6,823 bases of DNA from Ignavibacteriaceae bacterium. GTDB lineage: Bacteria > Bacteroidota > Ignavibacteria > Ignavibacteriales > Ignavibacteriaceae. The stretch covers positions 1-6,823 of the forward strand of contig JAIOIM010000315.1 in the NCBI GenBank assembly GCA_019912505.1. The letters are read 5' to 3'. Both the position numbers and the translations under genes were made by a program. This document shows, in pieces, positions 1 to 5,720 of this stretch (the first letter of the stretch is position 1; each line of letters begins with the position of its first letter). The notes under the pieces were generated by a model. It did not search any database. It saw only the letters and a program-made list of their open reading frames with translations, and had not been told where the DNA came from.

Positions 1-4
1 CGCG

Positions 5-59
5 AAGCATTCGGGTAACTCCAGTCGGGCTACGCCCTCCTTCCGTTACCCGAATGCTT
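5..59. repeat. Perfect 15-bp inverted repeat with nested GC hairpin
   Basis: AAGCATTCGGGTAAC at 5-19 is exactly complementary to GTTACCCGAATGCTT at 45-59. The 25-base loop carries a second small hairpin, GGGC-TAC-GCCC, at 27-37. The GC content is clearly above that of the surrounding AT-rich DNA, so the block stands out as a discrete element. No T-tract follows on the plus strand (TTTGGTTTAAG), so it is not a clean intrinsic terminator in that direction. It could be a REP-like intergenic palindrome, a terminator for a gene to the left, or a structure near the end of a mobile element. The pairing is seen directly; the role is not known. Confidence 0.75.
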
Positions 60-91
60 TGGTTTAAGTATTAAATAATTATTTTTGTTAG

Positions 92-135
92 TGACATTTC
101 TAAAGAGTTCTGAGTACTGACATTTCTAAAGAGTT
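92..135. repeat. Pair of 18-bp direct repeats, possible insertion-sequence end
   Basis: TGACATTTCTAAAGAGTT occurs identically at 92-109 and 118-135, separated by 8 bases (CTGAGTAC). Closely spaced direct copies of a TGACATTT-type motif are typical of the multiple transposase-binding sites at the termini of IS21-like elements, and similar motifs terminate some IS481-like elements. This suggests that an element lies, or lay, to the left of the window with its end here. No transposase reading frame is visible inside the window next to it. The repeat itself is certain; the link to an insertion sequence is inference. Confidence 0.6.
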
Positions 136-388
136 ATTACATAAAATATTATTTTCCTTTGGATTGTATCTTTATCAGTTTTTCTATAGTTTTTATTCCT
201 TTTATTTGATGCCTGCCAATACTACAAAAAAATATTGATGATTTTTATTCTTTCTTCCCGGTTTTCTTTTAGAGCATCTTTCTTGAGAATTTATAATGTA
301 GTTTAATTATCAGCCCCAAACTTCATTTTTTATAAAAATATTCTTTAAGTTTGCCACAGTTACTTGAAGTTATAGTTAAACAATTACC
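136..388. other. AT-rich non-coding leader region
   Basis: About 250 bases without a credible gene. In the minus-strand frames short protein-like stretches are each interrupted by stops within 20-40 codons, and none matches a family I recognise. The right end must contain the promoter of the peptidase gene. TTTG at 350-353 and TATAGTTA at 371-378 loosely resemble a Bacteroidota-type -33/-7 pair, but the spacing of 17 is short of the usual 19-21, so I do not call a promoter. The region may be partly the flank of the element suggested by the direct repeats at 92-135. Confidence 0.4.
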
Positions 389-392
389 GGAG
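389..392 (+). promoter_or_regulatory. Ribosome binding site of the C1 peptidase gene
   Basis: GGAG lies 5 bases before the ATG at 398. It supports that ATG, which is directly followed by a signal peptide, as the true start. It is the only clear Shine-Dalgarno sequence in the window; the antiporter and the beta-CASP gene lack one. Confidence 0.6.
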
Positions 393-397
393 TTGTT

Positions 398-1611
398 ATG
401 AAGAATAAAATAATTCTTTTGTTGTTCTTTTCAATATTAGCAGTAAGTGCACAAACCAAAGATAATGCTGTATTTAAAAAACCCGCGCCCGGATTTTTTA
501 AAGAAATGATGAAAGACATTAATGATTTTAAGAAACATGAAAAAAAAGAACGCCTTTCATTAAAAGTTGACCTTGAAGGAAAGAACCTGCCAAAATCAAC
601 TGATGAGTTTACACCCTACTGGCATACCGCCCCTGTCTCGCAGGGTATGACCGGCACATGTTGGAGTACTCAAGCACTTCTTTTTTTGAATCCGAAATGA
701 AAAGAATTTCAAATCAAGAAATTAAACTTTCGGAGATGTACACGGTTTATTGGGAATATGTTGAAAAGGCGAAGGGCTATGTTCAGGAACGCGGTAACTC
801 AGAATTCGGCGAAGGCTCCGAAGGAAACGCGACCCCACGTATCTGGAAAATGTACGGCGCAGTTCCTTACTCAGCTTACACGGGTTTGAAAGAGACACAA
901 AAATATCCCGACCATAGCGATATGTTTAGTGAAATGAAGAACTACTTAAAATCGGTAAAACAAAACAATGCATGGAATGAGGGAGAGGTTGTATCGACAA
1001 TAAAATCAATTCTCAACCATTACCTCGGCGCTCCGCCGCAAAAGTTTAACTACGATGGTAAGGATTACACACCAGAAGAATTTTTTACAAATGTAATGAA
1101 ACTTAATCTTGATGATTATGTTGACGTGCTTTCAATAATGCAGCCTGGCTATTTCGATAAAGTTGAATATGAAGTTCCCGATAACTGGTGGCACAGCAGC
1201 GATTACTGCAACGTTCCTCTTGATATATTTATGAACGGAATAAAAAATGCCGTTAAAAACGGATATACTGTTTGCATTGGCGGTGACGTTTCCGAACCGG
1301 GTTACGATGGCGAGTATGAGGTGGCGGTTGTTCCTACGTTCGATATTCCATCAGAATATATTGACGAAAATGCACGCCAGTTTCGTTTCAGCAACCGGAC
1401 AACCACAGACGACCACGGGATTCATGTAGTTGGTTACAAAGATGATGGGAGCAAAATGTGGTTTTTAATAAAAGACTCCGGCGCCGGAAGTAGAAACGGA
1501 AATAACAAGGGCTACTATTTTTATGATGAAGATTATGTAAAATTAAAAATAATGGATTACATGGTTCACAAAGATGCTATACCGGAAATAATGGAAAAAT
1601 TTAAAAAATAA
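398..1611 (+). pseudogene. Secreted papain-like (C1 family) cysteine peptidase, frameshifted after the active-site Cys
   Basis: A papain-fold peptidase, probably an aminopeptidase or bleomycin-hydrolase-like enzyme acting outside the cytoplasm. Residues 1-18 form a signal peptide with a probable AVSA|Q cleavage site. The active-site motif SQGMTGTCWS gives oxyanion-hole Gln82 and nucleophile Cys88, with papain's own six-residue spacing. The frame is lost just after CWS: left alone, translation reads 10 missense codons and stops at 698-700. Re-reading base 667, equivalent to restoring one T (AGT TAC instead of AGTAC), gives CWSYSSTSFFESE and an open frame to the TAA at 1609-1611, a product of about 404 residues. 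In repaired numbering the catalytic His is His340 (DDHGIHVVGY), and the usual Asn is Asp360 (LIKDSGAG, where papain has KNSWG). There is no slippery heptamer, so programmed frameshifting is unlikely. It stands alone, followed by its own terminator. The frame at 658-1611 could not make an active enzyme by itself because it lacks the Cys codon in frame. Confidence 0.85.
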
Positions 1612-1624
1612 TTTTAATGTCATG

Positions 1625-1656
1625 CCTCCGGGTAATTACAATATCCGGAGGTTTTT
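1625..1656 (+). terminator. Intrinsic terminator of the C1 peptidase gene
   Basis: CCTCCGG at 1625-1631 pairs with CCGGAGG at 1645-1651, extended by a G-T wobble and a T-A pair around a 9-base AT-rich loop, and is followed directly by TTTTTATTT. It begins 13 bases after the TAA at 1609-1611. This is a textbook rho-independent terminator for plus-strand transcription. Confidence 0.85.
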
Positions 1657-1752
1657 ATTTACACCCCCTTTTCCTTTCAGACACCAATTGATGAAACTAA
1701 TTTTTCAAACCCTAAGTTCGCTCTAAATAGTCCAAACATTATCAATTAACTG
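1657..1752. other. Gap between terminator and transposase remnant
   Basis: No gene is visible. AATTGAT at 1686-1692 and ATCAATT at 1741-1747 form a loose 7-bp inverted pair, which may be chance. The stretch could be the non-coding 3' end of the degraded IS110-like element that follows, but no terminus or target duplication can be defined. Confidence 0.3.
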
Positions 1753-1935
1753 CTAATGAACCACACAAGGGACTAGCGAAAACCCCAAGTATTTAGCTTG
1801 TTTTTCTAAACGCTTTCTTAAATAAGCATCATAAGTTTCTTGATATTTGATTAATCCTTGTTCTACAAAATCAAAACCTTTGGTCATTATGTTATAAAAA
1901 ACAACTGCAATTTTTCGAGCAGTAGCTTTTATTGC
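1753..1935 (-). pseudogene. IS110-family transposase, C-terminal remnant
   Basis: On the minus strand an open frame of 60 codons ends at TAG (1753-1755). It starts AIKATARKIAVVFYNIMTKG, continues with DFVEQG and a Lys/Arg/Tyr-rich helix, and ends KQAKYLGFSLVP. This matches my knowledge of the extreme C-terminus of IS110/IS1111-type transposases: ARK, then a V-I-x-Y-N/H-M helix, then a Y-x-E-x-Y segment, a KRA/KKA-type helix and LGF-x-LV. Directly upstream the frame meets a TGA (1936-1938), and the sequence becomes an unrelated repeat. The DEDD-type catalytic N-terminus and the conserved Ser region are absent, so this piece is dead. The TGA could be a TGG mutation inside the old gene or the junction of an inserted repeat. 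The family call comes from memory of the motif pattern, not from a search. Confidence 0.62.
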
Positions 1936-2067
1936 TCACATTACGCAGAAATCATTCTTTGTGAAACTTAGTGTTGCCTTCGAGTGACTTTGTGCAGCAA
2001 AAAGTATATAACTTCACAGAGAAACAGAAAGACTACTGGTTACAATAGCATTAGTGCGTAAGATGAG
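1935..2067. repeat. Small imperfect-palindromic repeat element with CTTTGTG motifs
   Basis: The 18 bases at 1935-1952 and 2050-2067 are imperfect inverted copies (14 of 18 match, with an identical TTACGCA/TGCGTAA core). Inside them TTCTTTGTGAA at 1956-1966 is inversely repeated as TTCACAGAGAA at 2013-2023 with one mismatch, and CTTTGTG recurs at 1988-1994. The block lies between the truncated transposase and the 3' end of the beta-CASP gene, whose TAA begins 4 bases later. From memory it resembles degenerate CTTTGTG/CACAGAG intergenic repeats seen in many environmental Bacteroidota-like genomes. No open frame is present. Whether it is a mobile MITE-like element or a scar is unknown. Confidence 0.45.
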
Positions 2068-2070
2068 TAT

Positions 2071-3432
2071 TTAAATCAAACTTATTTTCTTTCCGCATTC
2101 GGCGGCATAAACTATTTTGCTTTTGTCTTTTTTAAGAATCGCGGCTCCCACCCAATCTATCGAATCGGGATCGCCATGAACGAGTATAATTTTTTGCGGG
2201 TTAATTTTTTGGACTATTTTCAGCAACCCCTCCCGTTTTGCGTGGGCTGAAAATTTGAAATTTTTTATCGAACATTTCACATCCATCGGCTCCATAAACG
2301 GAGTTAGTTTTATTTTATCCTTCCTTTTTGCATTCGCTAAAATATAGCCGGGTGTTGTTTCTTCCATATAACCCACAGTAAATATTGCAGAGTTTTTTTG
2401 ACTAAGCCACTGTTTTGCAAATTTATAAGAGGGCGTACCTGCTATTACCATTCCGCTTGCCGCCAACACAATACACGGGTGCTTAAAAAAATCATTCGTG
2501 CGTTTTATTTCGTAAAAACTTTTTGTCAGTATGCTGTTCAATTGAAATTCTTTATCCGTTCTTCTTACAACATAACGGTTATAATCATAAACACGGTTAA
2601 TTTTTTCGCCAACACCGCCTATATAAATATCTGTCTGAACTAATTTACATTTTTCAATCAAATGCCATAACGTAGCAAGAATTTCCTGCATCTTGCCGAG
2701 GGCAAAAACCGGTATTAAAACACTACCGTTATTATTGAAAATTTTGTTTATCGATAAAGCCATTCGCTCTGATTCTTTTTCCCAGCTTAAAAGTTTTTGC
2801 GAATCTGTAGAGCCGTAAGTTGTCTCTATAATTAAAATATCTGATTTAACTTTTGGCATCGTGCATTGCGGCTGCAACATCTGGTTTTCATTATTTATAT
2901 CGCCGGTATAATAAATACTCTTGCCATCATGCTCTATAAAAATTGAAGCTGAACCAAGTATATGACCCGCATCGAAAAATGTTACTTTTACTGTCTCTGT
3001 TGATTGACTGCTATAGCCGGTTATTTCAAAAGTTTTTTCGTATTCTTTATAATCAATCGACTGAATTAGCAGGTCAACTTCTTCGTGCGAATATATTTTT
3101 ATTTCATCATTTTCAATTTGTCCGCGGAGTATTGATACTGAATTGTGAAGCGTTAACTCGGCAAGAGCGCGGGTTTGCGGCGTGGTAATAATTTTTATGT
3201 ACGGATGCCGCTGAACAAGATAAGGCAAAGCACTTAAATGATCCTGATGCGCATGAGTAATTAAAACATAATCAACAGGTAGATTGTTTAGCAAATCAAA
3301 CTGCGGCAGGGCAGCCAAACCAGTCTTTTGCGGGTGCATACCGCAATCTAAAATAATTCCGGTGCCGGCAATATTTAAGTAATAGCTGTTCGCCCCAATT
3401 TCATTGGCGCCGCCAATAGGTAACATATACAT
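2071..3432 (-). CDS. Beta-CASP metallo-beta-lactamase-fold ribonuclease (CPSF-73/YSH1 type)
   Basis: A predicted cytosolic zinc-dependent RNase of 453 residues. The metallo-beta-lactamase half starts with GGANEIGANSYYL, then Asp29 (LDCG), the HxHxDH motif THAHQDH (His60, His62, Asp64, His65), His157 in DAGHILGSAS and Asp178 in YYTGD. The beta-CASP insert follows Glu203 (IIETTYG, motif A). Motif B is His397 in FSAHA, and the last metal ligand is His419 in LVHGD. The spacing from His157 onwards matches human CPSF-73 almost exactly (His158, Asp179, Glu204, His396, His418 there, from memory). No residue expected for two-metal catalysis is missing. The family cuts or trims RNA; the substrate here cannot be read from sequence. 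The start chosen is the ATG at 3430-3432; a second ATG two codons on is possible. No Shine-Dalgarno is seen, and the leader contains a pure pyrimidine run. The gene is monocistronic and divergent from the antiporter. Confidence 0.88.
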   Translation of the reverse strand: MYMLPIGGANEIGANSYYLNIAGTGIILDCGMHPQKTGLAALPQFDLLNNLPVDYVLITHAHQDHLSALPYLVQRHPYIKIITTPQTRALAELTLHNSVSILRGQIENDEIKIYSHEEVDLLIQSIDYKEYEKTFEITGYSSQSTETVKVTFFDAGHILGSASIFIEHDGKSIYYTGDINNENQMLQPQCTMPKVKSDILIIETTYGSTDSQKLLSWEKESERMALSINKIFNNNGSVLIPVFALGKMQEILATLWHLIEKCKLVQTDIYIGGVGEKINRVYDYNRYVVRRTDKEFQLNSILTKSFYEIKRTNDFFKHPCIVLAASGMVIAGTPSYKFAKQWLSQKNSAIFTVGYMEETTPGYILANAKRKDKIKLTPFMEPMDVKCSIKNFKFSAHAKREGLLKIVQKINPQKIILVHGDPDSIDWVGAAILKKDKSKIVYAAECGKKISLI

Positions 3433-3638
3433 AAAGAATACATTTTTTTCTAATTTGCTGCAAACATAAAAGAAACTAAGAAGAAGAGAAAGAAGCCTGA
3501 GCTAATTTTATGTTTTATAACCAAAACAAATTGTTTGATGTGGATAAAAATTGTTTTAGAAATAGAAATCTTTTAAATGTGTATGTATCATTTTTTATTT
3601 AAATTGCCCCTCACATTCAACAACCTATTAATTTTTTT
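3433..3638. other. Divergent intergenic region
   Basis: A 206-bp AT-rich spacer between the start of the beta-CASP gene (minus) and the antiporter gene (plus); it must hold both promoters. I cannot name either with confidence. TTTTATAA- and AATTG-type stretches near 3505-3560 are candidates, but none fits a sigma-70 or Bacteroidota consensus at correct spacing. Bases 3478-3495 are an unbroken 18-purine run, read as pyrimidines in the beta-CASP mRNA leader. Neither gene has a recognisable Shine-Dalgarno sequence here. Confidence 0.4.
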
Positions 3639-5605
3639 ATGCAGCAGTTTTCAATAATAAGAGATATTGTACTCATACTTCTCGTATCTATTCCAATTAT
3701 ATTCATATTCAATAAGTTGAAGTTGCCGAGTATTGTGGGGTTCCTCGTTGCCGGTATATTTATTGGTCCCCATGGATTTCAGCTAATTTCAAATATTACC
3801 GAAATTGAAGTGATGGCAGAAATCGGTGTTATACTTCTACTTTTTGTAATAGGACTGGAAGTTTCGTTTGACCAATTATTGAAAATGAAAAAATTTTTAC
3901 TGCTGGCGGGCGGGCTGCAGCTTATTGGAACAATATTTTTGTCGGGTTTACTATTTTATTTAATTGGGATAAACCTTTCACAAAGTATTTTTCTTGCTAT
4001 GCTTTTAAGTTTGTCTAGCACGGCAATTGTCTTAAAACTTCTTAGCGATAGGCGCGAGCTTGATGCACCCCACGGAAGAATTGCCCTAAGTATTTTAATA
4101 TTTCAAGACCTTGCCATTGTTCCTATGTTTATTGCCTTACCGATATTGGGTTCCGAGGGAGCAATGTCGGGGCTTGATATCCTTCTTAATTTAGTGTTTG
4201 CGTTTGGGGTGATTATATTAATTTTTATTGCAGCAAAATATTTAATGCCGCTTGTTATGGAAATGCTTGTTAAGTTGAAAATGAGAGAGGCATTCACGGT
4301 CGGGATATTACTTCTTTTACTTGGCACAGCTTATTTAACGCATAGTGCGGGTTTATCTTTTGCTCTCGGTGCTTTTATCGCCGGATTAATTTTATCGGAA
4401 TCGGATTACAGCCATCAGATTGTAGCGGAAATTATTCCTTTGAAAGATGCTTTTAACAGTATCTTTTTCGTTTCTGTTGGGCTGTTGCTAGATATAAGAT
4501 TCATACTACAATTCCCATTTACTTTCCTCGCCATAACCATTGGAGTAATTGTCCTAAAAGCTTTTGTAATTGTTTCAATAGTTAAATATTTGAAATACCC
4601 GCTGCGTACAGCCGTGCTTTCCGGGCTGGGGCTTGCTCAAATTGGTGAGTTCTCTTTTGTTCTGGCACAGTCGGGAATGGGTTATCAATTAATTCCCGAA
4701 ATGTATTATAATGCTTTTCTAGCATCATCAATATTTACTATGATACTTACTCCTTTTTTATTCATACTTGCCCCCTATATTGCCCAATGGTTTGGAGATA
4801 TTGAGCCAGTAAAAATTGTAAAAGGAAATGAGCTTTCACTAAAACAACACGTAATAATTGTTGGCTTCGGACTCAACGGGAAAAACCTTGCCCGCGTTTT
4901 GAAGGAAACCGGTATAAAATATATTATAGTTGAAATGAATCCTGACACCTTTAAAGAACAAAAACAAAAAGGAGAAAGAATTATATATGGGGATATAACA
5001 CGGGAAGAAATTTTGCATCAGACTTATATTATGGATGCCAAGTTATAGTATTTGCCATAAGCGACCCGGTAGCAACACAACGCGCACTTTCAATTGCCAA
5101 AGAAGTGAACCCCAATATTTATTCAATCGTTCGCACAAGGTTTTCGTCCGAAATAGAGAAGCTAATAGGGTTGGGTGCTGATGAAGTAATACCGGAAGAA
5201 TTTGAAACTTCATTACAAATTTTCAGCAAAGTGCTCGAGCGTTTTCACATACCGCTTAATATAATAATGAGGCAGGTAGGTCTGTTGCGCGGCGAGTCTT
5301 ACTCACTTATGCTTGGAGATACGAATAAACTTGATTCGCTAAATCATCTAAATGAAATTTTAGCCGCCGGTTTAACGGATACTTTTTATGTTGATGAAAA
5401 GAACATTCATATTAATAAAACATTGGCTGATTTAAATCTTCGCGCAGAAACCGACGCTACTATTATTGCAATAGTTAGGGGCAACGAAACAAAAACAAAT
5501 CCTTCAAGTAAAGAATTGATAAAACAGAGAGACACGCTTGTTATTACCGGTAATCATCAAGCGGTAGATAAAGCATTTGCTCTATTAGCCCGCCAGGTTG
5601 AATAA
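3639..5605 (+). pseudogene. CPA2-family cation/proton antiporter with RCK (TrkA-N/TrkA-C) domains, frameshifted
   Basis: A monovalent cation/proton antiporter or K+ efflux protein of the KefB/KefC/YbaL type in the inner membrane. Residues 1-385 are the Na_H_Exchanger domain, with about 12 hydrophobic segments and the family landmarks GFLVAGIFIGPHGF, FQDLAIVP (Gln156-Asp157 in the ion-path helix), GAFIAGLILSES and QIGEFSFVLAQSG. From 404 a Rossmann RCK domain starts: VGFGLNG (409-414, dinucleotide loop), Glu432 ending strand 2, and YGD (450-452). The frame breaks at 5042 and hits TAG at 5046-5048. Re-reading base 5042, equivalent to restoring a lost G (AAG GTT instead of AAGTT), resumes with KVIVFAISDP and runs to the TAA at 5603-5605, total about 655 residues, normal for the family. 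GADEVIPEE follows at 513-521, and a TrkA-C domain covers about 580-655. Cut at 469, the product would keep the transporter but lose nucleotide sensing. The transported ion (K+ or Na+) is not decided by sequence. The start ATG lacks a Shine-Dalgarno. Confidence 0.87.
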
Positions 5606-5665
5606 TTAGGGTGTCTTAATTGTATCCAGTTAAAGGTTTTTAAGATGTGAGTGGTAAATAAAGTA

Positions 5666-5714
5666 AACCGTCACTATTAATGATTAAAAAAATTTTCATA
5701 CAATAGTGACGGTT
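5666..5714. terminator. 13-bp hairpin between convergent genes
   Basis: AACCGTCACTATT at 5666-5678 is perfectly complementary to AATAGTGACGGTT at 5702-5714, around a 23-base AT-rich loop with a further ATGA/TCAT pairing. It lies 60 bases past the antiporter stop and 6 bases past the stop of the OmpA-family gene. Read on the minus strand, the stem is followed by TTTACTTTATTT, so it best fits a terminator for the OmpA-family transcript. On the plus strand no T-run follows, so termination of the antiporter mRNA there would be weaker. The large loop is longer than usual for an intrinsic terminator. Confidence 0.65.
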
Positions 5715-5720
5715 ATAAAA

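Noticed and set aside
136..350. Degraded transposase or small gene on the minus strand
   Set aside because: Several frames give 20-40 codon lysine-rich stretches, but all are interrupted and none shows a recognisable helix-turn-helix or catalytic motif; AT-rich chance is enough to explain them.
1247..1429. 60-codon plus-strand frame inside the peptidase gene
   Set aside because: It lies in another frame wholly within the peptidase coding region, has no start signal and no family-like motifs; a shadow of the real gene.
658..1611. Independent 317-residue gene starting at ATG 658
   Set aside because: The ATG overlaps the Cys codon of the peptidase in another frame, has no ribosome binding site, and the product is clearly the missing C-terminal part of the upstream frame.
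1935..2067. CRISPR array
   Set aside because: The repeated motifs are short, inverted and irregularly spaced, with no constant repeat-spacer period and no cas gene nearby.
2398..3188. Two 81-codon plus-strand frames opposite the beta-CASP gene
   Set aside because: Both are antisense to a gene with complete catalytic motifs and show no domain pattern; shadows.
4103..4327. 74-codon minus-strand frame opposite the antiporter
   Set aside because: Antisense to transmembrane helices of a well-supported transporter, no ribosome binding site and low-complexity composition.
667..5042. Programmed -1 frameshifting as the cause of the two broken genes
   Set aside because: Neither junction has an X-XXY-YYZ slippery heptamer, and no stimulatory stem was seen just downstream; loss of one base is simpler.
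5105..5605. Separate small TrkA-C protein starting at GTG 5105
   Set aside because: Family sequence in the same frame continues upstream to 5042 (VIVFAISDP), so the GTG is internal to the frameshifted antiporter.
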